This document shows, piece by piece, positions 1 through 7,771 of a stretch of DNA of 64,000 nt. A program made the translations under genes and the position numbers. A model generated the notes under the pieces. The model saw nothing but the letters and a program-made list of their open reading frames with translations. It was not told where the DNA came from and ran no database searches. Position 1 is the stretch's first letter; each line of letters starts with the position of its first letter. This DNA is from Anaerohalosphaeraceae bacterium (GTDB lineage Bacteria > Planctomycetota > Phycisphaerae > Sedimentisphaerales > Anaerohalosphaeraceae). Location of the stretch: contig JBBFLK010000004.1 in the NCBI GenBank assembly GCA_037479115.1, positions 62,001-126,000 of the forward strand, read 5' to 3'.

Positions 1-1292
1 CAGATTTCCGTGTAGAGGTCCGCCAGCTCCTGCGGATAAACGGCTTTGGGGCTGCTGCTTCGCGTAAAGATGACCTTGTCGGCTCCGTATTGAAGCTGCG
101 TGAGCATCCCGCGAACATCTTTATCGCTGTTGCACCCGAAGATGATAATCATTGAGTCATACGGAATATGCTGACCAATGGCCTGAATTAAGGCCCGAAT
201 GCTGGCGGCATTGTGTGCGGCATCCACCAGAATCCGCGGGTCATTGCAAATCATTTCCATCCGCCCAATCAGCGAAACTTTGCTGAGCCCTTCGACGGCC
301 TTGCTGTCATCCACCTGAAAGCCGCGCTGCTTGAGCTGATCGAGCATGGCCAGCGCCAGACCGCAGTTGATGGCCTGATGTTCACCGGGCAGGGGAACAC
401 GCAGATGTTCAAACCGGCTGTACGGAGTCGTCAGACAGATTCGATTGTGCGGCCCGTGTTCGCGGGACGATTCAAACCGATAGGAAAAATCAATATCCTT
501 GCCCGTTACGCACAGCGGCGCCTTGACGGCCTGCGCCTGTTTCTTAAGAACCCGCATGGCCAGCGGGTCCTGAGGAACCGTCACCACAGGAATGCCTTCC
601 TTGATGACGCCGGCTTTTTCCCGGGCAATGCAGTCAATCGTCGGGCCCAGCAGATTCATATGGTCCAGACTGATGCTGGTAATGCCGACCACTTCCGGCG
701 TAATCACGTTGGTGCTGTCCAGCCGGCCGCCCAGTCCGGTTTCAATGACGGCAATGTCTACCTTTTCCTCGGCAAAATACAGAAATGCCATCGCCGTAAA
801 GATTTCGAAAAAGGTGGGGGCATCCTGCTTTTCAGCCATTTTTTCTACAACCGGATAAAGCCGGTTGATTAAATCCAGCATCGCCTTTTTGGATATCATC
901 TCGGAGTTGATGACGATGCGCTCATGCAGACTGGTCACGTGAGGCGACGTGTACAGGCCGACCTTATACCCGTTGGCCTCGAGCATCTTGGCCAGCATCG
1001 TTGCCGTAGACCCCTTGCCCTTTGTCCCCGCAATGTGGGCACACTTTATCTTTTTATGGGGATTCCCGAGGGCCTTCAGGAGGTTGTTCATCCGGTCCAG
1101 ATTGAACGTCGTGACATTATAGCGCAGCCGCCCCTGCCTCTCGTAGTCTGTCCTGTCGAACAGGTATTTCAGGGCCTGTTCGTAGGTCCGAAACGCAACG
1201 GTAGTGCGTTTAATTTTCTCGACAGCAACGGAGGAGGTGGTTTTTTTCGCCTTAGACTGCGTCGTCCGTGATAGTCTTTTAGTTGTTGTCAT
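1..1292 (-). CDS. folC: Folylpolyglutamate/dihydrofolate synthase (partial, C-terminus outside window)
   Basis: This is a Mur-ligase-family enzyme that adds glutamate to folates in the cytoplasm; bifunctional members also make dihydrofolate. I read it directly from the reverse strand because the frame stays open to the window edge, so about 430 residues are visible and the C-terminus is missing. The ATP-binding P-loop GTKGKGS lies at residues 89-95, followed by YTSPHV, ETGLGGRLDSTN and SLDHMNLLG, all typical of FolC. A Lys/Thr-rich N-terminal extension of about 28 residues precedes the domain. The only upstream ATG is at 1292 and has no strong ribosome-binding site. It is transcribed away from tkt. 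Confidence 0.93.
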   Translation of the reverse strand, partial: MTTTKRLSRTTQSKAKKTTSSVAVEKIKRTTVAFRTYEQALKYLFDRTDYERQGRLRYNVTTFNLDRMNNLLKALGNPHKKIKCAHIAGTKGKGSTATMLAKMLEANGYKVGLYTSPHVTSLHERIVINSEMISKKAMLDLINRLYPVVEKMAEKQDAPTFFEIFTAMAFLYFAEEKVDIAVIETGLGGRLDSTNVITPEVVGITSISLDHMNLLGPTIDCIAREKAGVIKEGIPVVTVPQDPLAMRVLKKQAQAVKAPLCVTGKDIDFSYRFESSREHGPHNRICLTTPYSRFEHLRVPLPGEHQAINCGLALAMLDQLKQRGFQVDDSKAVEGLSKVSLIGRMEMICNDPRILVDAAHNAASIRALIQAIGQHIPYDSMIIIFGCNSDKDVRGMLTQLQYGADKVIFTRSSSPKAVYPQELADLYTEI

Positions 1293-1617
1293 GATGGCAA
1301 AGGATGATACCCGAAAAAACCCAATAAGTCAATCGTATTATGCCTTAAACCACACAAAAACACATTTCTTCGAAAAGACGCATCTTCCAATTTATTATAC
1401 AATAACTTACAAAAGGACTTTCTGAGTCGTTTTCTTTGTGCAGTCATCTTTGTAAACAAAGTATCTTATGATAACATTAAATATTTTAATTATTTCGCGG
1501 CAGAATCGACCCCAAAAAATAACGCCGCAAAAACGCTTGAAACGACCTTCCTGACTTAATACAATACGGTACTTTTCAAATCTGTTTCATAAAATCTTTC
1601 TATTTTTTGAGGTTTTT
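1293..1617. other. Divergent intergenic region between folC and tkt
   Basis: This 325-bp AT-rich stretch has no gene. It must carry the promoters of both flanking genes. A good rightward promoter is annotated separately. On the reverse strand a TATAAT hexamer at 1394-1399 could serve folC, but I see no good -35 element for it. Confidence 0.6.
1537..1565 (+). promoter_or_regulatory. Candidate sigma70-type promoter of tkt
   Basis: TTGAAA (1537-1542) and TACAAT (1560-1565) are separated by 17 nt and lie about 50 nt upstream of the tkt start. A GAGG ribosome-binding site stands just before the ATG at 1618. Confidence 0.55.
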
Positions 1618-3645
1618 ATGACAAAAGCGAATGCGACAGGTCTTTCGGCACTGGATATGAAGTGTGTGGAAACCATTCGTTTTTTGGCGATGGATGGTGT
1701 TCAGGCCGCCAACTCCGGGCATCCCGGAATGCCGATGGGAATGGCCGCCGCGGCCTATGCACTCTGGATGCGGCACCTCCGGTTTAATCCTGCCGACCCG
1801 AAATGGCTCAACCGCGACCGCTTCATCCTCTCGGCCGGGCACGGAAGCATGCTCCTCTATGCCCTGCTTCACCTGTGCGGTTTTGACCTGCCGCTGGACG
1901 AATTGAAACAGTTCCGTCAGTGGGGCAGCAAGACCCCCGGCCATCCCGAATATGGACACACCCCCGGCGTAGAGGTCACAACCGGTCCGCTGGGCCAGGG
2001 CATCTCCAACGGCGTCGGCATGGCCATTGCCCAAAAGTACCTGGCCGCCCGATATAACAAGGAAGGATTCCCGATTTTTGACTATAAAATCTATGTCATC
2101 GCCGGCGACGGATGCCTTCAGGAAGGTGTCAGCGGCGAGGCCTCCAGTCTGGCGGGCCATCTGGGGCTGGATAATCTGATTGTTATTTACGATGACAACG
2201 GCATCACCATCGACGGCGAAACACATTTATCTTTTACTGAAGATGTCGCCAAACGGTATGAGGCCTACGGCTGGAACGTTCACACTGTCGGCGGCGACGG
2301 ACACAACATTGCTGAACTGGACCGTGTCCTTGAAATCGCCAAGAAGCCCAACGGAAGACCCACGCTTATCAAGTTTCGCTCACACATCGGCTTCGGCAGT
2401 CCGAATTTCCAGGACACCCATACCGCCCACGGCGCCCCGCTGGGTGTGGAAGAGTGCAAACTGATTAAGAAAAACGCCGGCTGGGACCCGGACAAGACCT
2501 TTGTCGTGCCGGAGGAAGTCGCCGCTCACATGGGACAGGCCAAACACAAAGGCGCCCTCCTCCAGAAGGAGTATGAGGCCCTCTTTGCCAAATACGCTCA
2601 GGCCTATCCGCAGGAAGCCAAAGAAATCACCGACGCGCTGGCCGGTCGGCTTCCGATTGAGATTGAGCCGCTGCTGCCGAAATTCGAGGCCGGTACGTCT
2701 GTCGCCACGCGTCAGGCCTCCGGCAAAACGCTCGACGCCCTGATGCCGCATCTGCCCCTGGTGATTGGCGGTTCCGCAGACCTGACCCCGTCCAACAATA
2801 CCCATTTCAAGGGTGCATCGGATTTCCAGAAGAACAATCCGACCGGCCGCTACATCCGCTACGGCGTCCGCGAACATGCGATGGCCGCCATTATGAACGG
2901 CATGGCCGTCAGCGGCCTGATTCGCCCCTACGGCGGCACCTTCATGGTCTTTTCCGACTATATGCGGGGCGCTTTGCGGGTGGCGTGCCTGTCGAAATAT
3001 CCGACGATTTTCGTGTTCACACACGACACCATCGGGCTGGGCGAAGACGGCCCGACCCATCAGCCCGTCGAGCACCTGGCCTCCCTGCGGGCGATTCCCA
3101 ATCTGCTGGTGATTCGTCCGGCCGATGCCAACGAAACCGCCCAGGCCTGGAAATACACCCTTGAACATCGCGACCAGCCCATCGCATTGGCCCTCACCCG
3201 CCAGGGGGTTCCGGTGCTGGACCAGAGCAAATATGCCAGCGCTTCCAACCTGGTCAAGGGCGCGTACGTCCTCATTAAAGATGACAATCCGGATGTGCTG
3301 CTCCTGGGAGCCGGCTCGGAGGTGCACATCGCCCTTCAGGCCCGCGAGATTCTTGCCGCCGAAGGCATTCGCTCGCAGGTTGTCTCAATGCCCTGCTGGG
3401 AGCTCTTTGAACGCCAGCCCGCCGCCTACAAGGAAAGCGTCATTCCCTCAACGATTAAGGCACGCGTCGGCGTCGAGGCCGGTGTGCGGATGGGCTGGGA
3501 CCGCTGGATCGGGCCGTGGGGCGAGTTTGTGGGGATGAGCACGTTCGGGGTGTCGGCGCCGTACAAGGTCTGCTACAAAAACTTCGGCATCACGCCGGAA
3601 GCCGTCGCCGCCGCCGCCAAAAAGTCCCTGGCCGCGGCAAAATAG
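1618..3645 (+). CDS. tkt: Transketolase
   Basis: Transketolase moves two-carbon ketol units between sugar phosphates in the non-oxidative pentose phosphate pathway, using thiamine diphosphate and a divalent metal. The 675 residues match the usual family length. SGHPGMPMG lies near residue 33. The thiamine-diphosphate motif GDG starts at 163 and ends with a conserved Asn near 194. GPLGQG is at 123-128, and the central pyrimidine-binding region contains YGVREHAM, whose Glu is the catalytic acid. The start at 1618 follows a GAGG ribosome-binding site. No strong terminator follows; a 12-bp inverted repeat about 95 nt downstream may serve. Confidence 0.96.
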   Translation: MTKANATGLSALDMKCVETIRFLAMDGVQAANSGHPGMPMGMAAAAYALWMRHLRFNPADPKWLNRDRFILSAGHGSMLLYALLHLCGFDLPLDELKQFRQWGSKTPGHPEYGHTPGVEVTTGPLGQGISNGVGMAIAQKYLAARYNKEGFPIFDYKIYVIAGDGCLQEGVSGEASSLAGHLGLDNLIVIYDDNGITIDGETHLSFTEDVAKRYEAYGWNVHTVGGDGHNIAELDRVLEIAKKPNGRPTLIKFRSHIGFGSPNFQDTHTAHGAPLGVEECKLIKKNAGWDPDKTFVVPEEVAAHMGQAKHKGALLQKEYEALFAKYAQAYPQEAKEITDALAGRLPIEIEPLLPKFEAGTSVATRQASGKTLDALMPHLPLVIGGSADLTPSNNTHFKGASDFQKNNPTGRYIRYGVREHAMAAIMNGMAVSGLIRPYGGTFMVFSDYMRGALRVACLSKYPTIFVFTHDTIGLGEDGPTHQPVEHLASLRAIPNLLVIRPADANETAQAWKYTLEHRDQPIALALTRQGVPVLDQSKYASASNLVKGAYVLIKDDNPDVLLLGAGSEVHIALQAREILAAEGIRSQVVSMPCWELFERQPAAYKESVIPSTIKARVGVEAGVRMGWDRWIGPWGEFVGMSTFGVSAPYKVCYKNFGITPEAVAAAAKKSLAAAK

Positions 3646-3733
3646 CGTTGACGAAATCAGACCCAAAAAAAGAAGAACGGTGCAGCGATAAAACAGCAAG
3701 CGATTGCAGAAGCTCAAGCGGTTCGGATAAGAG

Positions 3734-4039
3734 TTAAGAAAGAGCAAGTTCCTTAAACTTGCTCTTTAAGAACTCCTGGAGATAGGATTCCTGATTCTCA
3801 ATCTGCTTGGCCTGGTTCCGAAGCAAATCTCTGCATTTTCTTATAATCAACTGAAAATTGAACGATTTCATATGATGAGCTTTAGGGCCTATGACTTTTA
3901 TGCCCCTGGGCAGTTTGCTGAACCAGCCAATTTCTAACATTACAACTCCGTCAATATCCTCCGTGAAACAAGGTTCGTCCGAACCGAAATCAATATAAAG
4001 AATATCGGCCTCTTTATCATAATGATGCGTAATGTTCAT
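3734..4039 (-). CDS. DUF2283 domain protein, putative partner of the upstream nuclease-like gene
   Basis: This 101-residue protein begins with the DUF2283 core (HYDKEADILYIDFG, then EDIDGVVMLEIG) and ends in a charged, probably helical tail rich in Lys and Glu. A longer frame opens at 4063, but the ATG at 4039 overlaps the stop of the upstream gene as ATGA and has GGAAG six bases ahead, so I chose it; this implies translational coupling. DUF2283 proteins often sit beside small toxin-like genes. The local DNA is clearly more AT-rich than the surroundings, which suggests transfer. An antitoxin or partner role is inferred from context only. Confidence 0.75.
   Translation of the reverse strand: MNITHHYDKEADILYIDFGSDEPCFTEDIDGVVMLEIGWFSKLPRGIKVIGPKAHHMKSFNFQLIIRKCRDLLRNQAKQIENQESYLQEFLKSKFKELALS
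3739..3767. repeat. 12-bp perfect inverted repeat at the 3' end of the DUF2283 gene
   Basis: Arms at 3739-3750 and 3756-3767 (AAAGAGCAAGTT / AACTTGCTCTTT) enclose a 5-nt loop. It lies in the last codons of the leftward gene and downstream of tkt, so it may act as a bidirectional terminator, although the T tracts are only three bases long. Confidence 0.5.
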
Positions 4040-4386
4040 TTTTTCTTCCATTCTTGTTCCCACCCCTTCAACACAGGATTCGTGTAAACGGTTCTGATCC
4101 TGCGATTGTTGATATTGACTAACACATACAAGTAAACTCGTGCCGTTACTGTGTTCAAAATATAAAAGTCATCAAAAAATTTCACGAATGCTTTTACAGA
4201 ATTCTCTTTCGGACTTTTTAATATAAAGTCCGGATGCTGTAATGTTTCTGCGATTTTATCGAAGTGTGCTTCAAGGTATTTCCTGCTATTATCTTGTACA
4301 ATGTGCCGCCATGTTTGTTCAGTTAACTCAAATGGCTTTCCGTCATGACCCTTTATGACAACAGCTCCTCCTTTAAATATCGGCAC
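4036..4386 (-). CDS. Small putative BECR-fold (PBECR-like) nuclease or toxin
   Basis: I do not recognise this 116-residue protein with certainty. Its layout (FELTEQTWRHI near the start, AETLQHPDFILKS in the middle, then ARVYLYVLVNI and RIRTVYTNP near the end) resembles the phage-type Barnase/EndoU/ColicinE5/RelE-like nuclease families, in which a Trp-x-His-Ile helix is followed by HP(D/E) and a C-terminal strand ending in a Thr-x-Tyr-like motif. It is the first gene of a two-gene unit overlapping the DUF2283 gene by four bases. The AT-rich composition and short length fit a mobile toxin-antitoxin-like pair. Nuclease activity is an inference; it could also be a structural phage remnant. Confidence 0.55.
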   Translation of the reverse strand: MPIFKGGAVVIKGHDGKPFELTEQTWRHIVQDNSRKYLEAHFDKIAETLQHPDFILKSPKENSVKAFVKFFDDFYILNTVTARVYLYVLVNINNRRIRTVYTNPVLKGWEQEWKKK

Positions 4387-4499
4387 GTGAATGAACCTCC
4401 TGCATCCGAATCTCGAAAAAGAACTCCTTTTCTAAAAGGTTATTATAAGAAATATTCAGGGAATAATCAATCTTCTATTCTGACAAACAAAACCTCTTA

Positions 4500-4609
4500 T
4501 CATTCCCGCGATTCTCGTTATCCCTGCAACCTTTGGTTATTCCCGCACAAATCTTTGTTATTCCCCGCAGACCTCTATAAGTCACTGTCATTCCCGCGCA
4601 GGCGGGAAT
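4500..4609 (+). repeat. dRS3-like array 1: ATTCCC half-sites plus terminal palindrome
   Basis: Four copies of a (T)CATTCCCGC-like or TTATTCCC-like half-site, spaced roughly 17-30 nt apart, lead into one intact 20-bp palindrome at 4590-4609 with the form ATTCCC-N8-GGGAAT (N8 = GCGCAGGC). The same form is known as dRS3 in Neisseria. Two further arrays of the same design lie near 12.4 kb and 59.0 kb. Confidence 0.7.
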
Positions 4610-4634
4610 CTATTTTTTAATAGAATTTGGCTTT

Positions 4635-4674
4635 ATATCGACAACCTATGGCGACATTGTCGATATTGTTTTTT
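4635..4674 (+). terminator. Hairpin followed by T tract, orphan terminator-like element
   Basis: ATATCGACAA (4635-4644) pairs perfectly with TTGTCGATAT (4657-4666) across a 12-nt loop, followed by TGTTTTTT. The stem is AT-rich. No rightward gene lies within 900 bp upstream, so its role is unclear. Confidence 0.4.
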
Positions 4675-4750
4675 CAGTACATTTTGTTTGATAACAAAAC
4701 TTATTCTTTATCCAAAATAGATATTATCGCGAGAGATTTTTTTATAATCG

Positions 4751-7507
4751 TTATAGGCAGTTCAGCCAGTCCGCCGCCAGGTCTTCCAAGTCGGCTAAAT
4801 CGACCTGCCCGCTTTGATTGCGGTCGGCGCCCATGCACCAATCCGGCCCGGCACAATCGGTCGAAAGCCAATGCTCCGCCAGGGCCGCCAGACCGTCCAT
4901 TCCGTTGCCCGGCAGGACAAATGTCTGCAGCGGCGTCAGGACATTCAGCACGGCTCCCTGGCAGCTGCTGTTGACAATCGTTCCCAGATTCGTGAGGGTA
5001 CTTACCGTAATTTCGTGCCCGTTCAAATCCAGCACCGCCCCCGACTCAATCGTCAGGTCCGTCGAAATCGGCAAGGCCAGGTCGGCTCCTATCTTCAGGG
5101 TGCCCGCCAGAATGCGTGTGGCTCCGGTGTAGGTGCAGGGGCCTGTCAACGTCAGCGTTCCGACGCCTCCTTTGGCCACGTGTCCATCGCCGCTGACGGA
5201 CCCGCTGACCATCAAATCCCCCGCCTGAGCAGCCAGCAAATACCGCCTGCCGCCCGCCAGCTGAAGCGGCATCCCGATTGTCTGCGCAGAGGGCGACTCA
5301 TTGACAATATCCCCCAGCAGCACAATTCGATTTCCCGAAAGGGTAAAGCCGCCCGCCGTATTCAAAAACCGAATCCCATTGACCGGCCTGTCGGCTGCAA
5401 GATTATTGTTCGAAGCCGTCTGAAGCGTCCCGCCGAAGAGCAGATTGTCCGCCCCGTACGAAGGGACATCCCAGTTGGCGGCGTCCGACCAGCTGCCGGA
5501 GGTGCCGCCGCCCGTCCAGACACGGGCATTCGGCGAGGACGCCTGCTGCGTAAACCGCCACTGCTGAGCGAGTGTGTGAAGCCAGCGCCATTGACGCGTC
5601 AGCGAGCCGCTGGTCGAGCCGGCTACGGAGACGGCCTTGGCCGTAATCTTATTGAGGATGCGGAAAGAACCGTCCGTGAGCGGTTCAATCGCCCATTTCT
5701 GGGCATCATTGTTCAAATCCGTCCACTGACGAATCTGTTCTCCGTCGGAAAAGGCTCCGTTCCGCAAATCCACCGGAAGACCGCTGGCGACATTGACAAT
5801 TTTCGTATAACCGTCAAAGGTCGGAATAAACCGCCATTTCTGAAGGTTGGAGCCGGTCCAGCTGCCCAAGGCCAGCCGCGTGCCGGTACTGGTATTGGCC
5901 ACGCCGACCGGCAGCCCGCCAAACTGCATCTCCATCGAATACATCCCCGCCGGCGTCAGCCAGAAACACTGATGCCCCGGCTGAGACGGCTCCCAGCTGC
6001 CGACATCGATTGAAGCCCCGACTGCATTTTGTGCACCGGCGACCTCCAGCGCCATCGATGTGGCGACATTCAGCATTCGAAACCCGCGATTGTTTGTCTG
6101 AACGACATACCACCGATGAGCATTATTGGTGCTGCTGTACGGCACCAGTTTTACCGGCTTGCCCGGGCCGTAGATGTTGCTCGGGTTTCCGTCCGGACTG
6201 ACGACAGCCAGTGCCTTGCCGTTGGCCAGACAGGTAATCCGGTACTGATTTCGTCCCACCCGCGTAAACGTCCAGATTTGGTCTGTGCCGCCCCTCCAGG
6301 TGTTCATCTGCACCGTGTCGGTGTAGGCGTCCGCCGCCTCCAGATACAGCCCCCCTTCCGGCGCACCCGGATTCCGATTCATTCCGCAGACAATCGCATA
6401 GTTTCCGTCCGGCAGGTCCCAGCCCGCCCTCGGCCAGCCGTCATCCCCCCAAATCAGCGTGCGAAGCCCGAGTTTGGCCACCCCGTTGTCGGCGGCATCA
6501 TAGAAGTGAAACGAAAACATCTCCAGACCGTCCTGAGCGGTGAAAATCCCGATGTGGCCCGGTCCGATTTCGCGTCCGACGGAACCCAGCTCCGGCTTCG
6601 GGGTGCCGTCTGCATTGTAATTGGCCGTGTAATCCCGCCCCAAAAACAGCGAGCCGGTATCCTGCGTCAGAACGTTGATTCCATCCCGGTCGAAATACGG
6701 CCCTGTGATATTCGTCGCCCGGGCATACCGAATAAAATAGGTACTGTTCACGCCCGCACAGCAGCGTTCCTGATTGAAAAACAAATAATAATAGCCGTCC
6801 TTATAATAAAGATAAGCCGCTTCAATCCACGCTCTGGCCAGCTGTGTTGAAGTGGTTCCGCTTTTGACCTTGCCGGTAGCCGGGTCAATCTGATAGAGCC
6901 AGATGCCGCCGTAGGTCCAGCCGTTGCCGCTCGGGTGACCGAATGAACCGGCCGCCAGCCACAGATTGCCGACTGTGTCAAACAAAAGCGTCGGGTCAAT
7001 GCTTCGCCGGTAATCCGTGCATAAATCCGTCCACAAAACAGACCCCTGGTCCACCCAGTCACGGTTCAGGATGTTGGACCCGACGGCCAGTCCGCAGACG
7101 GACTTCTCCGTGCAGTTGTAGTCATAACACATATTGCGGGAATAATAGAGATAATACAAATTGCCGACTTTGATGACTTCCGGCGCCCACAGATTCCAGG
7201 GTCCGCTGCCCTCACAGGTGGAAAGATAGGAAGCCATATAAGGCGGAACGCCGCTGGAATAAGTGAACGGGCGATTTCCTGAATACCAAGTCACCAAATC
7301 CGTTGAATAACGACTTAACAGATTATTCCCGGTCGAGAAATACCAGTATCTCCCGTTTTCGTAGATGATTGTGGATGGGTCATGGCAGGTGATTGTGCCG
7401 GTAATCTCCAGACCATAAGACATAGGAAACAAAGAAACCACGAACAGCCAAGAAAAAAAATAATGGGTTACTGCTCGGGTGTCTGTTTTGCCTGCCTGCC
7501 GTGTCAT
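4751..7507 (-). CDS. Secreted GH43 arabinan-degrading enzyme with ricin-type, beta-strand-repeat and dockerin-like modules
   Basis: This 918-residue exported protein probably cleaves alpha-1,5-arabinan, a side chain of pectin. A signal peptide (residues 1-32) leads into a GH43 five-blade propeller. The three expected acidic residues are visible: Asp43 in CHDPS, Asp171 in RRSIDPT and Glu229 in WIEAAY. Two ricin-type (CBM13-like) repeats with QxW elements follow in the middle, then an autotransporter-type beta-strand repeat (WSDAANWD, LTGPCTYTGATRILAGTL). Paired dockerin-like motifs close the protein (LAALAEHWLSTDC, DRNQSGQVDLADLEDLAADWL). The frame opens at 7573, but the ATG at 7507 follows AGGGGGG and begins the signal peptide. 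It diverges from the pectate lyase. The exact substrate is inferred. Confidence 0.88.
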   Translation of the reverse strand: MTRQAGKTDTRAVTHYFFSWLFVVSLFPMSYGLEITGTITCHDPSTIIYENGRYWYFSTGNNLLSRYSTDLVTWYSGNRPFTYSSGVPPYMASYLSTCEGSGPWNLWAPEVIKVGNLYYLYYSRNMCYDYNCTEKSVCGLAVGSNILNRDWVDQGSVLWTDLCTDYRRSIDPTLLFDTVGNLWLAAGSFGHPSGNGWTYGGIWLYQIDPATGKVKSGTTSTQLARAWIEAAYLYYKDGYYYLFFNQERCCAGVNSTYFIRYARATNITGPYFDRDGINVLTQDTGSLFLGRDYTANYNADGTPKPELGSVGREIGPGHIGIFTAQDGLEMFSFHFYDAADNGVAKLGLRTLIWGDDGWPRAGWDLPDGNYAIVCGMNRNPGAPEGGLYLEAADAYTDTVQMNTWRGGTDQIWTFTRVGRNQYRITCLANGKALAVVSPDGNPSNIYGPGKPVKLVPYSSTNNAHRWYVVQTNNRGFRMLNVATSMALEVAGAQNAVGASIDVGSWEPSQPGHQCFWLTPAGMYSMEMQFGGLPVGVANTSTGTRLALGSWTGSNLQKWRFIPTFDGYTKIVNVASGLPVDLRNGAFSDGEQIRQWTDLNNDAQKWAIEPLTDGSFRILNKITAKAVSVAGSTSGSLTRQWRWLHTLAQQWRFTQQASSPNARVWTGGGTSGSWSDAANWDVPSYGADNLLFGGTLQTASNNNLAADRPVNGIRFLNTAGGFTLSGNRIVLLGDIVNESPSAQTIGMPLQLAGGRRYLLAAQAGDLMVSGSVSGDGHVAKGGVGTLTLTGPCTYTGATRILAGTLKIGADLALPISTDLTIESGAVLDLNGHEITVSTLTNLGTIVNSSCQGAVLNVLTPLQTFVLPGNGMDGLAALAEHWLSTDCAGPDWCMGADRNQSGQVDLADLEDLAADWLNCL

Positions 7508-7631
7508 TTTGCCTGACCCCCCTAAAAAGGTTTTCCAGTAAGCATATACCAAACCATGAAGAAATTTAGACAATTTTTTCAGGAAAATTACAAGACACAG
7601 TCTGTCTGGAAATAGGACATATAGTTTTTTC

Positions 7632-7660
7632 TTGTCTTTTTGTCTTCTTTATCTTATAAT
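7632..7660 (+). promoter_or_regulatory. Candidate promoter of the pectate lyase gene
   Basis: TTGTCT (7632-7637) and a consensus TATAAT (7655-7660) are 17 nt apart. The predicted leader is about 105 nt and could form a GGGGGT/ACCC hairpin. Confidence 0.55.
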
Positions 7661-7771
7661 TGGATTTGGATTTGATATCGGGTTCGGGGGTATTTTTGGC
7701 ACCCTTACAGACAGGCTGATAGGCCGGCAAAACCGCCAAAAAAATCCTTTTTGCACCGCAGGGAGTTGAGG

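Larger units (their letters stand above)
4387..4750. other. Gene-free region with repeat array and hairpins
   Basis: This 364-bp stretch contains no convincing gene. It holds an array of ATTCCC half-sites ending in a complete palindrome (4500-4609), an A/T-rich hairpin with a T tract (4635-4674) and a small TTTTGTT/AACAAAA hairpin (4682-4699) just downstream of the leftward GH43 gene, which may help end that transcript. Confidence 0.6.

Noticed and set aside
2380-3327. Long reverse-strand open frame inside tkt
   Set aside because: It is a shadow of the high-GC transketolase gene with no recognisable domain or ribosome-binding site. Similar antisense frames in GH43 (4814-6013), the pectate lyase (8678-9892), pfkA (11055-12311) and groEL (56321-58240) were dropped for the same reason.
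4345-4620. 91-residue rightward frame upstream of GH43
   Set aside because: It runs through the repeat array and the start of the nuclease-like gene on the other strand, with no ribosome-binding site.
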